Shown: positions 44,630 through 53,785 of the stretch, piece by piece
Layout of the letters: each line of letters starts with the position of its first letter
Position numbering within the stretch: position 1 is the stretch's first letter
Source: Arthrobacter alpinus
GTDB lineage: Bacteria; Actinomycetota; Actinomycetes; Actinomycetales; Micrococcaceae
Direction of reading: 5' to 3'
Assembly: GCF_001445575.1 (NCBI RefSeq)
Contig: NZ_CP013200.1
Location: 4,258,480-4,322,479, forward strand
DNA length: 64,000 nt
Made by a program: the position numbers and the translations under genes
The notes under the pieces: generated by a model
What the model was told of the DNA's origin: nothing
Database searches by the model: none
The model's input: only the letters and a program-made list of their open reading frames with translations

Positions 44630-46503
44630 ATCCGCAGCCTCTCAGGCAGGAGCCGTGACTCCGGCCAGTCGCCACACAAAAGCCCCGGGCCATCGAGCTG
44701 CAACTTCTCTTCGGTGGCACCGAACTCGGCCGTGGCGAACGCCGGCGCCAAAGTCAAGGCCTGCGCGTCCACAGCGGAGAGCCCCAACTCAGCCACCGGG
44801 AACAACGCTGGCGCGCGCGTGGCCAAAACCAGCAACGACTCCTCCGGCGACTCGCGCACAAAAGCCAGCACATCGCCGTCGGCCATCAACCACCGCATCC
44901 CGCCGTCAGCCACCGCCGGGCTGGTGTGCCGCAACTCCGTCAGCGCGGCGTAGGCAGAACGCAGATCCGTGACCACACGCGACGGCGATTCCCACGGCAT
45001 GGGCGTGCGCGAATCCTCGCCATTCCACCCCTCCATACCAAACTCATCGCCGGCAAAAACCACCGCGATCCCCGGCACCAGCATGGACAGCGCGGCGGCA
45101 ACCAGCGGCCCGCCCTCAATCATGACGCTCGCAGCCCGTGCCGTGTCATGGGTGTTCAGTGCGTTCATGGTCGCCTTGCGCACGGGCCAGGAAAACGCGC
45201 TGGAAAGGTCCTTATAGGTCTCAAGCACGACGTCGGCCGTCACCTTGGGCGGGCCAGCCAGCGGGGTGCCGAAAAAGTCCACGCGCGCGGCCGGGTTGCC
45301 CAGCCACTGCCACAAGGGGCGGGTGAAGTTGGAGTACGTCATGGCGCCCTGCCAGCCGAAACCGTCCACATCGGCGCCGGCATCGGAGGTTTCCTCGCCC
45401 AGGAGCAGCGCGTTGGGGTTGATCTCCAGGATGCGATCCTGGATGAGCGCGGCTACTTCCTTGTTGATGTTCTGGGCGCCCAAGCGGCCAGTCATATTAC
45501 CCACGTCAATGCGCCAGCCATCCAGATTAAACGGGGGTTTGAGCCAGTGCGCCACCACGGAATCTTCACCGGTGACGAAGGCTTCGCGCAAAGCCTCAGA
45601 GGCCCAGTTCAGCTTGGGCAGCGACGGCACGCCCCACCAAGACTCGTACTCGGTGCGGTCCTCGTTGAAGTAGTAGAAGCCGGCTTCCACACTGTTCGGG
45701 TCGGCCGCAGCGCGCTGGAACCATTCGTGGGCATCGCCGGTGTGGTTGGAAGTCAGATCCCCCATGACCTTCATGCCGCGGGCGTGCGCTGCCTCGACCA
45801 GCCGGATGAGCGCCGCATCCCCGCCGAGCAGCGGATCCACTTCCATGAACGTTGAGGCGTCATAGCGGTGATTGGAACGTGCGGGGAAGAACGGTGTCAG
45901 GTAGACGATGTCCGCACCCAGAGCCGCCAGCTCATCAAGTTTTTCGGTAACGCCATCCAGATCGCCCCCATAGAACTGCCGGGCCACATCGGGACCACTG
46001 CCCTGCACGGGGGTGTCCCAATCGCAGGCCACGCCCCACTCCGGAGTGGCCCGCCCATCCGCCGCGGCGGAGCGGGCAAAGCGGTCCGGGAACACCTGGT
46101 ACATGACGGCATCGTGCGACCACGCCGGAGCAGCCTTGGCGGTGGTCACCCGGAAATCGTTGTAATCGGAGGTGTCCCGGTTGTGCAGGCCCGCATTGTT
46201 CAGGAACGAATAGCTGGGACCGTCGTCCTCGCTGGCCGCCGTCTCAATGACAAAGCGGTACAGGGCCACGGGATTCACATGCAACATGGTGGCTTCCCAC
46301 CACACCCAACCGGCTGACTCCCCCACCACGGTGGCTTCGTCATAGCGCGGCTCGGCGTCCTGCACACTACGGACCCACACACGCGAGGCCGTCCCCCAGT
46401 CCTGAGGGACGCGCAGCCGCAGGGTCACACGTTCGCCAAGTTCCGGCGTCGAACTTCCCAGATAGAGAGCCGAACCATCGTGGTGCGGTTGATTGCCTGC
46501 CAT
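44626..46503 (-). CDS. GH13 alpha-amylase family enzyme, neopullulanase/cyclomaltodextrinase-like
   Basis: 625 residues. The N-terminal ~120 residues form a beta-rich CBM34-like domain (RVWVRSVQDAEPRY, WWEATM, YRFVIET). The catalytic barrel shows the four GH13 regions: DLTSNHT, GWRIDVGN (nucleophile Asp), LLLGEETS (acid/base Glu), and NTHDTAR. No signal peptide, so it acts in the cytoplasm on imported maltodextrins or cyclodextrins. Two bases separate its start from the malG-like stop; it overlaps the glcD-like gene. Confidence 0.9.
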   Translation of the reverse strand: MAGNQPHHDGSALYLGSSTPELGERVTLRLRVPQDWGTASRVWVRSVQDAEPRYDEATVVGESAGWVWWEATMLHVNPVALYRFVIETAASEDDGPSYSFLNNAGLHNRDTSDYNDFRVTTAKAAPAWSHDAVMYQVFPDRFARSAAADGRATPEWGVACDWDTPVQGSGPDVARQFYGGDLDGVTEKLDELAALGADIVYLTPFFPARSNHRYDASTFMEVDPLLGGDAALIRLVEAAHARGMKVMGDLTSNHTGDAHEWFQRAAADPNSVEAGFYYFNEDRTEYESWWGVPSLPKLNWASEALREAFVTGEDSVVAHWLKPPFNLDGWRIDVGNMTGRLGAQNINKEVAALIQDRILEINPNALLLGEETSDAGADVDGFGWQGAMTYSNFTRPLWQWLGNPAARVDFFGTPLAGPPKVTADVVLETYKDLSSAFSWPVRKATMNALNTHDTARAASVMIEGGPLVAAALSMLVPGIAVVFAGDEFGMEGWNGEDSRTPMPWESPSRVVTDLRSAYAALTELRHTSPAVADGGMRWLMADGDVLAFVRESPEESLLVLATRAPALFPVAELGLSAVDAQALTLAPAFATAEFGATEEKLQLDGPGLLCGDWPESRLLPERLRI

Positions 46504-46505
46504 GT

Positions 46506-47432
46506 TTACCCCTTTACTCCACCTTGAACCAAACCACTCACAATGTACCGCTGCAGGAACAAGAACAGCGCCATGACAGGCACGGCGGCCAAGACTGCGC
46601 CCGCGGAGAAGATGCCCCAGTTCTTCGAACGGGTGTCAGCCACGAAGGAATAGAGGCCGACGGCGAGCGTCTGGGAGTCCGGATCGGTCAGCACCACGGA
46701 GGCGATCACGAACTCGCTAGAGATGCTGATGAAGGACAGTAGCGCCACCACGGCCAGGATGGGGGTGACCAGCCGCAAAATGATGCCGAAGAAGATCTGC
46801 ACATGGGAGGCGCCGTCGATCTTGGCAGCCTCATCGAGCTCCTGCGGAATCGTGTTGAAGAAGCCGTACATGAGGTAGGTGTTCACGCCCAGCGCACCGC
46901 CCAGGTAGACCATGATCAGGCCCAGCTGGCTGCCCAGACCCAACGCCGGGATGACGTCGGAGATGCCGCTGAGCAACAAGAAAATTGCGACGACGGCCAA
47001 TAGTTGGGGGAACATCTGCAGCAGGAGCAGCGAAAGTAGGCCCATGCGGCGGCCTTTGAAGCGCATACGTGAGAACGCGTAAGCGGCCATGGCGCCCAGG
47101 AATACGGTGGCTGCCGAGGTCACCACGCCAATGACCAGGGTGTTGATGAACCAGCGGCCAAAGGGACGGGCCGGATCATTGAACAGATTGATGAAGTTGA
47201 CGAAGTCGATCTTGGTGAACAGACCCTTGGTGCCGGCCAGCGTACCGTTGGAGTTCAAAGCTGCCGAGAGGACGTAGAGCAGCGGGAAGATGGCGAAGAG
47301 GGTAACCACTACGCCCACCAGATGGCGCCAGCCCTTGTCCTTGAACCAGACGCCGAAGGGTCGGCGCTTGACGGCAAAGAGCTCGGTGGGGGTCTCTGGT
47401 GTGGGCCGAACGGGAACGGTGGTGGTGCTCAT
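46506..47432 (-). CDS. malG: maltose/maltodextrin ABC permease, MalG type
   Basis: 308 residues with six membrane spans after a ~35-residue cytosolic N-terminus. The EAA loop contacting the ATPase is seen as ELDEAAKIDGASHVQIFFGI, followed by ILRLVTPILAVV. Pairs with the MalF-type permease, whose stop it overlaps (ATGA at 47429-47432). Confidence 0.92.
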   Translation of the reverse strand: MSTTTVPVRPTPETPTELFAVKRRPFGVWFKDKGWRHLVGVVVTLFAIFPLLYVLSAALNSNGTLAGTKGLFTKIDFVNFINLFNDPARPFGRWFINTLVIGVVTSAATVFLGAMAAYAFSRMRFKGRRMGLLSLLLLQMFPQLLAVVAIFLLLSGISDVIPALGLGSQLGLIMVYLGGALGVNTYLMYGFFNTIPQELDEAAKIDGASHVQIFFGIILRLVTPILAVVALLSFISISSEFVIASVVLTDPDSQTLAVGLYSFVADTRSKNWGIFSAGAVLAAVPVMALFLFLQRYIVSGLVQGGVKG

Positions 47433-49099
47433 CGGTTCACTTCCTCAAGTGCTTTGGTCTGCTTGAAGCTCACGGCGGAAACAGTGGCCACAATGATGAA
47501 GATGACAATGGCCAAGGCGCTGGCCAAGCCGTAATCACGGCCCGTTCCCTGCCCGAACGCCACCTTGTACACGAGCGTGATCAGGATGTCTGTGGAGCCG
47601 ATGTCGCGGGTGGTGTCCTCGAAGCGGGGTCCGCCACCTGTCAGCATGTAGATGACGTTGAAGTTGTTGAAGTTGAACGCGAAGGAGGCAATCAACAACG
47701 GTGCAATCGAGACCAGCAGCAGCGGCAATTTGATGGAGCGGAACACTCGCCACGCGCCGGCACCGTCCATGCGTGCAGCCTCATCCAGCTCGGCGGGCAA
47801 CGATTGCAAGGCGCCGGTGCAGACCAGGAACATATACGGGAAGCCTAGCCAGAGGTTCACCACCAGGACGCTGATCTTGGCCAGGATGGGGTCCGTGAGC
47901 CAGCCGATCTCTGCCCCGCCTAGCAACGTTTGGTTTAGCCAGCCGAATTGCGGGTTGAGGATACCGGACCACACCAGGCCGGAGAGGAATGCCGGGAACG
48001 CGTACGGCAAGATCATCAGCACCCGGTAGATCTTCTTGCCGCGCAGATCATCCCTGTTGAAGGTGATGGCCAGGAACAAGCCCAAGCCGAAGGTCAGGAT
48101 CACGGAGGCGATGGCGAACATGAACGTCCAGGCGATCACGTTCAGCAGCGGTGCCCGCAGATTGGGATCGGTGAAGGCCCGGACAAAGTTGTCGAAGCCA
48201 ACGTTGATCTTCCAACCGGTGGCCAGCCGTTCGCCGTCCGCGGAGGCGAAGGCGCCTTCGCCGTTGTCAGTAAAGGTGGTGCCGGTTTCGACGTCGGTGA
48301 AGGTGTCGGTGGCTTTGTCGAAGACCATGCTGGGTTTGAACGCGTAAGCCGTGCTGCCGTCGGCGGTGCGCAGGCTGCCTTGGGCGGCATCCTCGGACAC
48401 GGGGACGGAGATGCTCAGGATGTCATTCTGGTTGGCCACGATTTGGGCGAAGTTCAAGGTGTCATAGCCGGGAACGGACACGGCCTTGCCGGTGCCATCG
48501 AGCGTTGCGTCGGTGACAGTTGAGAGTGGCCGGGTGGAGGAGCCCATGGTGACGGTGCCGTCAGGGTTGGTGAAGAGCAGGAACAGCTCATCGTTTTGTT
48601 TCAGCACAGATGTCTTAAATGAGGGGGAATCCGGCACGCGCTTTTGCGCCGTGATTTGGATGGCTGAGATGGCATCGGCTTTGGTGCTGTTATGCCCGTC
48701 GCCGTAGTTGGTGAAAGCGATGTAGCCGGAATACAGCACCACAAACACTTGGAAAACCACCAAGAAGAACACGCCCGGCGCCAAGTACTTGGCGGGCAGT
48801 CCGCCCTTGCGCAGGTAAATCCAGTTGATCAGCAGCGTGACTACGGCGGCGATGACCAAAATGGTCCAGGACTCACTCAGGAACAGCGTGATCATCACGA
48901 ACACCGCAAAGGCATCGACCAGACCCAACAGCACCACCTTGACCATGGTGGACTTCAGCGATTCCACGCCGTGGCTGCGCTTGGGTAGGCCCGGCTTCCC
49001 TGAGCCATTCTTCGTTGCAGGGCCATCGGGAGAATTGGTGCCGCTTTTCACCCGTGGTACGGGTCCGGCGTCGTTGGTTGATTCTGGAACTCGCATCAC
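47429..49099 (-). CDS. malF: maltose/maltodextrin ABC permease, MalF type
   Basis: 556 residues, longer than most sugar permeases because of a large extracytoplasmic insertion between the first spans (about residues 130-290), as in MalF. A polar N-terminal tail (~50 residues) precedes three early spans. EAA loop: ELDEAARMDGAGAWRVFRSI. The ATG is followed by MMRVPES; a start three bases in is equally possible. Confidence 0.92.
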   Translation of the reverse strand: MMRVPESTNDAGPVPRVKSGTNSPDGPATKNGSGKPGLPKRSHGVESLKSTMVKVVLLGLVDAFAVFVMITLFLSESWTILVIAAVVTLLINWIYLRKGGLPAKYLAPGVFFLVVFQVFVVLYSGYIAFTNYGDGHNSTKADAISAIQITAQKRVPDSPSFKTSVLKQNDELFLLFTNPDGTVTMGSSTRPLSTVTDATLDGTGKAVSVPGYDTLNFAQIVANQNDILSISVPVSEDAAQGSLRTADGSTAYAFKPSMVFDKATDTFTDVETGTTFTDNGEGAFASADGERLATGWKINVGFDNFVRAFTDPNLRAPLLNVIAWTFMFAIASVILTFGLGLFLAITFNRDDLRGKKIYRVLMILPYAFPAFLSGLVWSGILNPQFGWLNQTLLGGAEIGWLTDPILAKISVLVVNLWLGFPYMFLVCTGALQSLPAELDEAARMDGAGAWRVFRSIKLPLLLVSIAPLLIASFAFNFNNFNVIYMLTGGGPRFEDTTRDIGSTDILITLVYKVAFGQGTGRDYGLASALAIVIFIIVATVSAVSFKQTKALEEVNR

Positions 49100-49137
49100 G
49101 TGGCTATCCTCTTGCAGTGCTTCACAGGCGACGATAC

Positions 49138-49177
49138 GGTGCGTGGCGCCCAGCCGTGTGGCCGGGCACCACGCACC
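49138..49177 (-). terminator. hairpin between malE and malF
   Basis: GGTGCGTGGCGCCC pairs with GGGCACCACGCACC (one G-T pair) in the 135-base gap between the binding-protein and first permease genes. No U-run follows. Hairpins here commonly give partial termination or protect the upstream message, so that more binding protein than permease is made. Confidence 0.55.
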
Positions 49178-49234
49178 TCTACTTACTGGTCTTACAGGTA
49201 CTACTGGCGGTGCAGATCTTGCTCGAACGTGCGC

Positions 49235-50533
49235 TTACGCGCCGATCTTGGACTTGATGGTCTCAGCCATCTTGGGCCAGTCAGTTGCCGGATCGCCCTT
49301 GCCCTTGATCATGTCCAACTCGGTAGCGCCCCAGTCGTTCCAGACGGCATCCATTTCGGGGATTGCGGGCATGGGCACGCCGTTGTCGCCAATCTTGCCG
49401 AAGGCCGCAACGATGGGATCCGAGGAAGCCTTTTCGAAGGACGCGGTCAACGCCGGAGGACGCCCGCCAGCCGTGAACATGGAGTCCTGGGCGGCCTCTG
49501 TGGTCAGGTAGTTGGTGACGAACTCGGTGGTGGCCAGGGCATTGGCGCTCTTGGCGCTGATGAAGAAGCCGTTGACGCCGACGAACGGCTGCGCGGGTTT
49601 GTCTCCTGCGGTGGGCAGCGGGTCAACGGCGACCTTGATGCCAGCCTTCTGCAGATCCGGGACATTCCACGGGCCGGTGAGGAAGTACGGGCTCTTGCCG
49701 TTCTTGAACTCTTCCTTGGCAATGTCGCCGGTGATGTTGGAGTTGAGTACCTTGGAACCGGTATCTCCCCATTCCACGAGCTTCTTGGCAAATTCGACGC
49801 CGGCCGGCTCACCTAGGATGAGCTGCTTGGGATCGTAGCCGCCGTCTGCGTCCAGGCCGAAGACGGCCGAACCCATGGAGGTCTGTAGCGGGTAGAGGTG
49901 ATAGGGATCGCCCTGCTTGGGATCCAGACCCACCAGGAACGCGTACTGGGCCTTGCCGGAATCGACAACACCCTTACCTGCGGCGATGACCTCGTCGAAG
50001 GTGGTGACTGCGGCCGGCAGCAAGTCCGTGTTGCGCAGCAAAGCAATGTTTTCTACTGAGTACGGGACACCGTAAGTGGAGCCGTTGAAGGTCATGGCCT
50101 TGATGGAGGTCTTGGAGAACGCGGAGGTCTTATCACCGAGCTCAACCGGTGCGATCACACCGTTCTGGACGAACTTGCCTACCCAGTCATGCGGGCCAAC
50201 AATCAAATCCGGGCCCTTGCCGGTGGGAACCTGGGTGATGAAGTCATCGCGCACTGCGGCGAAGTCCTTGATGACGAGCTTTACTTCAATGCCGGTATCG
50301 GCCTTGAACTTCGCTGCAATGTCCTTCAGCGCCGGTGAGCGCTCAGCGTCAACCCACATGGTGATGGTGGTGGCTCCGCCAGCCGCCAAATCCGAGGTGG
50401 TGGGCGATGCGGAGGTGGTGGGCTTGGTATCGCCGCCGCAGGCACTGAGCGCGAGTGCGCCCACTGCCGACAACGCGCCAACGGCAAAGACGCGACGACT
50501 GACGGGGGTGGCACTGGTATTTGGCAACTTCAT
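49235..50533 (-). CDS. malE: maltose/maltodextrin-binding lipoprotein, MalE type
   Basis: 432 residues with an N-terminal export signal: twin Arg (SRRVFAVGAL) and lipobox LSAC with Cys at about 31. Followed by a Thr/Ser/Ala linker and a solute-binding protein fold (TITMWVDAERSPALKDIAAKF, GPDLIVGPHDWVGKFVQNGVI, GKSPYFLTGPWNVPDLQKAG). Captures maltose or maltodextrins outside the membrane. AAGGG lies just upstream of the ATG. First gene of the minus-strand mal operon. Confidence 0.93.
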   Translation of the reverse strand: MKLPNTSATPVSRRVFAVGALSAVGALALSACGGDTKPTTSASPTTSDLAAGGATTITMWVDAERSPALKDIAAKFKADTGIEVKLVIKDFAAVRDDFITQVPTGKGPDLIVGPHDWVGKFVQNGVIAPVELGDKTSAFSKTSIKAMTFNGSTYGVPYSVENIALLRNTDLLPAAVTTFDEVIAAGKGVVDSGKAQYAFLVGLDPKQGDPYHLYPLQTSMGSAVFGLDADGGYDPKQLILGEPAGVEFAKKLVEWGDTGSKVLNSNITGDIAKEEFKNGKSPYFLTGPWNVPDLQKAGIKVAVDPLPTAGDKPAQPFVGVNGFFISAKSANALATTEFVTNYLTTEAAQDSMFTAGGRPPALTASFEKASSDPIVAAFGKIGDNGVPMPAIPEMDAVWNDWGATELDMIKGKGDPATDWPKMAETIKSKIGA

Positions 50534-50634
50534 TGGTGTCCCTTTCTTGAGCCCAGCGCCTCAGTGGAGGAGCATCCGGGCAAAAATCACATAAGTGGCC
50601 TACCTCACAAAGCGTAAGCAATCTCAAACATACA

Positions 50635-50648
50635 TGAAAGCGGTTCCA
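50635..50648. promoter_or_regulatory. LacI-family operator upstream of malE
   Basis: On the minus strand the sequence is TGGAACCGCTTTCA, an exact fit to the LacI-family pattern TGNAANCGNTNNCA. It lies about 100 bases upstream of the malE start, where the LacI regulator at 52722-53753 would be expected to bind. Confidence 0.65.
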
Positions 50649-50800
50649 AAATGAAAGTCCTGTTCCGCCAATTTTTCAGCTGATCCGAAAATTCCCTCCA
50701 TTCCAGGGGACCTTGAGATACTGGAGACAACCCGCCAGCTCACGTCTTTCCAGTCTTTTTGGCTCAACTCGAACCACTTCACAGCATTTGGCAACAGTTT

Positions 50801-50814
50801 TGAGAACGTTTACA
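50801..50814. promoter_or_regulatory. LacI-family operator upstream of the alpha-glucosidase gene
   Basis: TGAGAACGTTTACA fits the pattern TGWNANCGNTNWCA with the central CG and an AACGTT core. It is about 30 bases before the alpha-glucosidase ATG, overlapping the likely promoter. Confidence 0.6.
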
Positions 50815-50844
50815 TTTTGCCTCCGACTCTCTAAGGTTGTACCC

Positions 50845-52698
50845 ATGTCTGTCACCTCATCGGAACTCCGCGCCTCCTCGGCCACCCTTGCGCCGGCCGC
50901 CCTTGTGCCCGCTGCCTCTGCCTCTGCCTCAGCGCCTTCTACGGTCTCCACGCCCGCCACTGCCTCGCTTGCTGGCGCCCTGACGCCGATCCATGCGGCA
51001 GCGCCCCAGGGTGCACAGCATTGGTCTGCCGACTCCGTGATTTACCAGATCTACCCGCGGTCCTTCCGCGACAGCAACGGCGACGGCGTTGGAGACTTGG
51101 CAGGCATCACGCTCGAGTTGGGTCAGCTCGCACAGTTGGGCGTGGACGCCGTGTGGCTCTCACCGTTCTTCCGCTCCCCGCAGCGCGACGCCGGCTACGA
51201 CGTTTCTGACTACCGCCAGGTGGATCCGCTCTTTGGCACGCTGGCGGACTTCGACCACATGGTGGAAACAGCCACGGGGCTGAACTTGCGCGTCATTATC
51301 GATCTGGTCCCCAACCACTGCTCCGATCAGCATCAGCTCTTCCAAACGGCACTCGCGGGTGCCCCCGGCAGCAACGAGCGGGACGTGTTCATCTTCCGCG
51401 ATGGCAAGGGACCTGACGGCGCCTTGCCGCCGAACAACTGGCAGTCGCACTTTGGTGGCCCCGCCTGGACACGCATCACTGAGGCCAATGGTGACGCCGG
51501 TCAGTGGTTCTTGCACCTGTTCGATTCCACGCAGCCCGACTTCAACTGGGACAACCCCGCTGTCCACGCAGAATTCGAGCAAACCTTGCGATTCTGGCTC
51601 GATCGCGGCGTGCACGGCTTCCGCGTGGACGTAGCCCACGCCCTTGTCAAAGCCGCCGGCCTGCCCGATTGGGGCGGCACTGCCTGGGGCGGCAGCTCCG
51701 AGGGTTTCCCCGGACATCTGGCTCCCATGTTCGGCCAGCCTGCCCTGCACGACATCTACCGCCGCTGGCGCGAAGTCCTCGCCGAGTACGGCCCGGAGCG
51801 AATCCTGTGCGCCGAGGCGAACGTGGATCCGCTGGAACGCATGGCCGATTGGGTACGCCCGGACCAAATGCACCAAGCCTTCAACTTCCCCTACCTGGCC
51901 ACCGGGTTCTCCGCTCCCGCCTTGCGCAACGTGGTCGAAGAATCCCTGCGGGCTTTTGATGCCGTCGGTGCCCCCAGCACGTGGGTGCTCTCTAATCACG
52001 ATGTGGTCCGGCACGCCACCCGCTTCGGGTACGACGGCGGTAGCCCTCGCGACGGCGATGGCGTTGGCGCCAATGACGAACAGCCCAACGCCGCTCTGGG
52101 CCGCCAACGTGCGGCTGCGGCGTCGTTGTTCATGCTGGCGCTGCCCGGCGCATGCTACCTCTACCAAGGCGAAGAACTGGGCCTCCCGGACCACACCACG
52201 CTGCCGAATGACGCGCGCCAAGATCCCACCTTTGCCCGCACCGGCGGCGAACGGATTGGTCGCGACGGCTGTCGAGTGCCGCTCCCCTGGGTGGCTGGCA
52301 GCCCCGCTGCCGGCTTCAGTGACGGCGCTGGCACAGGCGCTGCTGGCACCAAAATAGACGGCGCTACCCCGGCTGCACCGTGGCTCCCCCAACCCTTGGA
52401 CTGGTCAAGTTACGCCCGTGATTCTCAAGCCAACGATCCGGCGTCGCACTTGTCCTTGTACCGCAAGGCGCTAGCGCTGCGGCGTGAACTCCAGCTGGGC
52501 ACAGGATCGCTGCAATGGGCTGAAGAATACTGCTCGGAGGACTCCCTGGCGTTCCTGAACGGATCCACCTTGGTGCTCATCAACACCGGCAATGAACCCC
52601 TGCGATTGCCCGCTGGAACCGTCATCGCGCGGTCCCTACCTAACCTCGGCGACAACGCTGAACTAGAATCGTCCGAGGCTATTTGGCTAGAACTGTGA
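50845..52698 (+). CDS. GH13 alpha-glucosidase
   Basis: 617 residues from MSVTSSELRA (ATG 50845, AAGG upstream); the earlier in-frame start at 50713 would run through the operator and promoter. An Ala/Ser-rich N-terminal stretch (~50 residues) precedes the barrel: VIYQIYPRSFRDSNGDGVGD, DLVPNHCSDQH, GFRVDVAHAL (nucleophile Asp), ILCAEANV (Glu), and VLSNHDVVRH. It releases glucose from maltose and short maltodextrins in the cytoplasm. Divergent from malE and followed after 23 bases by the LacI regulator gene. Confidence 0.92.
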   Translation: MSVTSSELRASSATLAPAALVPAASASASAPSTVSTPATASLAGALTPIHAAAPQGAQHWSADSVIYQIYPRSFRDSNGDGVGDLAGITLELGQLAQLGVDAVWLSPFFRSPQRDAGYDVSDYRQVDPLFGTLADFDHMVETATGLNLRVIIDLVPNHCSDQHQLFQTALAGAPGSNERDVFIFRDGKGPDGALPPNNWQSHFGGPAWTRITEANGDAGQWFLHLFDSTQPDFNWDNPAVHAEFEQTLRFWLDRGVHGFRVDVAHALVKAAGLPDWGGTAWGGSSEGFPGHLAPMFGQPALHDIYRRWREVLAEYGPERILCAEANVDPLERMADWVRPDQMHQAFNFPYLATGFSAPALRNVVEESLRAFDAVGAPSTWVLSNHDVVRHATRFGYDGGSPRDGDGVGANDEQPNAALGRQRAAAASLFMLALPGACYLYQGEELGLPDHTTLPNDARQDPTFARTGGERIGRDGCRVPLPWVAGSPAAGFSDGAGTGAAGTKIDGATPAAPWLPQPLDWSSYARDSQANDPASHLSLYRKALALRRELQLGTGSLQWAEEYCSEDSLAFLNGSTLVLINTGNEPLRLPAGTVIARSLPNLGDNAELESSEAIWLEL

Positions 52699-52721
52699 CG
52701 CAAGGACTGAGGGGCAAAAAA

Positions 52722-53753
52722 GTGGCGGGCATCAAAGAGGTTGCGGAACTTTCCGGGCTGTCGATCGCCACGGTGTCGCGCGCTTTGGGCGGCAAAGGGA
52801 GCGTCTCTGCAAAGAGCCGCAAACTGGCCCAGGACGCGGCCGCGGAGCTAGGCTTCGTGTTGTCGTACGCCGCCTCCAGTCTGGCCTCTGGCCGTAATCA
52901 CAACATTGGGATCGTAGTTCCCGGCGTCAACCGCTGGTTCTATTCTTCGGTGATCGACGGCGCCGCCGCGGTCCTGCTCGAGGCCGGTTACGATCTCACG
53001 CTCTACACCACCAGCCAAAATGAGAGTCACCGCGCCACCATCTTGACCGATTTCCTCCTGCGAAAGAGGCTCGACGCCGTTATCGCCGTTTCGCTGGAGC
53101 TCACCGAGTCTGAGGTAAGCCAGCTGTTGGCGATTCACCGCCCCGTGTTGGGGATCGGTGGGCCGCTGCCTGGTGCCGACAGCCTTCGCGTCAATGACTT
53201 TGAATTGGCCAAACGGGCTACCGATCACCTGATCGGGCTCGGCCACACCCGGATCGCGCATATTGGCGGCGATCATGAGTATGACTCTGACTTCAAATTG
53301 CCCGGGACAAGGCGAAGCGGATATCAGATGGCCATGGAGCAGGCTCAGCTGCCTACTTCGGAGGCCTGGCAGCGGAGGTCCGACTTTACCGTCCAGGGCG
53401 CTTACGTCACCGCCCGCGCCCTGCTGGCTGATGGTCTGTTGCGGCCCACTGCAGTCTTCGCTGCTTCCGACGAAATGGCCATCGGCACCATCCTCGCCGC
53501 CAGAGACTTTGGCCTGCGGGTTCCGGAAGAATTGTCGGTGATTGGCATTGACGGGCACGAGCTAGGCGAAGTCTTTGGGCTTACTACCTTTGATCAGAAA
53601 CCTCGTGAACAGGGGGCCCTCGCTGCGCGCCGCATCTTGGCCCGGCTGGATCAGTCCTCTCAGGACGCCGCTGTGGCGTACCAGCCGGTGGCAGAAGAGT
53701 TTCCTACCGAGTTGGTAGTGCGTAGGAGTACTGCGGTGCCGGTGGTGGGGTAG
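52722..53753 (+). CDS. LacI-family regulator, probable repressor of the maltose genes
   Basis: 343 residues from MAGIKEVAELSGLSIATVSR, the standard LacI HTH; GTG 52722 has GAGGGG upstream, while the earlier in-frame start at 52683 would overlap the glucosidase gene. After the hinge (AASSLASGRNHNIGIVVPG) comes a periplasmic-binding-protein-like sensor domain. Its place beside mal genes and two LacI-type operators points to maltose control. The last 18 bases of the gene recur at 62155-62172. Confidence 0.9.
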   Translation: MAGIKEVAELSGLSIATVSRALGGKGSVSAKSRKLAQDAAAELGFVLSYAASSLASGRNHNIGIVVPGVNRWFYSSVIDGAAAVLLEAGYDLTLYTTSQNESHRATILTDFLLRKRLDAVIAVSLELTESEVSQLLAIHRPVLGIGGPLPGADSLRVNDFELAKRATDHLIGLGHTRIAHIGGDHEYDSDFKLPGTRRSGYQMAMEQAQLPTSEAWQRRSDFTVQGAYVTARALLADGLLRPTAVFAASDEMAIGTILAARDFGLRVPEELSVIGIDGHELGEVFGLTTFDQKPREQGALAARRILARLDQSSQDAAVAYQPVAEEFPTELVVRRSTAVPVVG

Positions 53754-53785
53754 CTGCTGCTGGGGTGAGCAGAGCGGCTTTAAAT
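53734..53785 (+). repeat. lacI 3' end plus downstream DNA, duplicated at 62155-62207
   Basis: The sequence from GCGGTGCCGGTGGTGGGGTAG to CTTTAAAT recurs 8.4 kb away, and the match continues beyond the insertion sequence into the 5S-23S region. It marks the left edge of a tandem-duplicated unit. Confidence 0.8.
53778..53785 (+). repeat. 8-bp target-site duplication, left copy
   Basis: CTTTAAAT directly before the left inverted repeat; the same eight bases follow the right one at 55231-55238. The uninterrupted copy at 62200-62207 has CTTTAAAT once. Confidence 0.9.

Noticed and set aside
51160..52392. 410-codon open frame on the minus strand
   Set aside because: Antisense to the alpha-glucosidase gene, whose GH13 motifs are complete.
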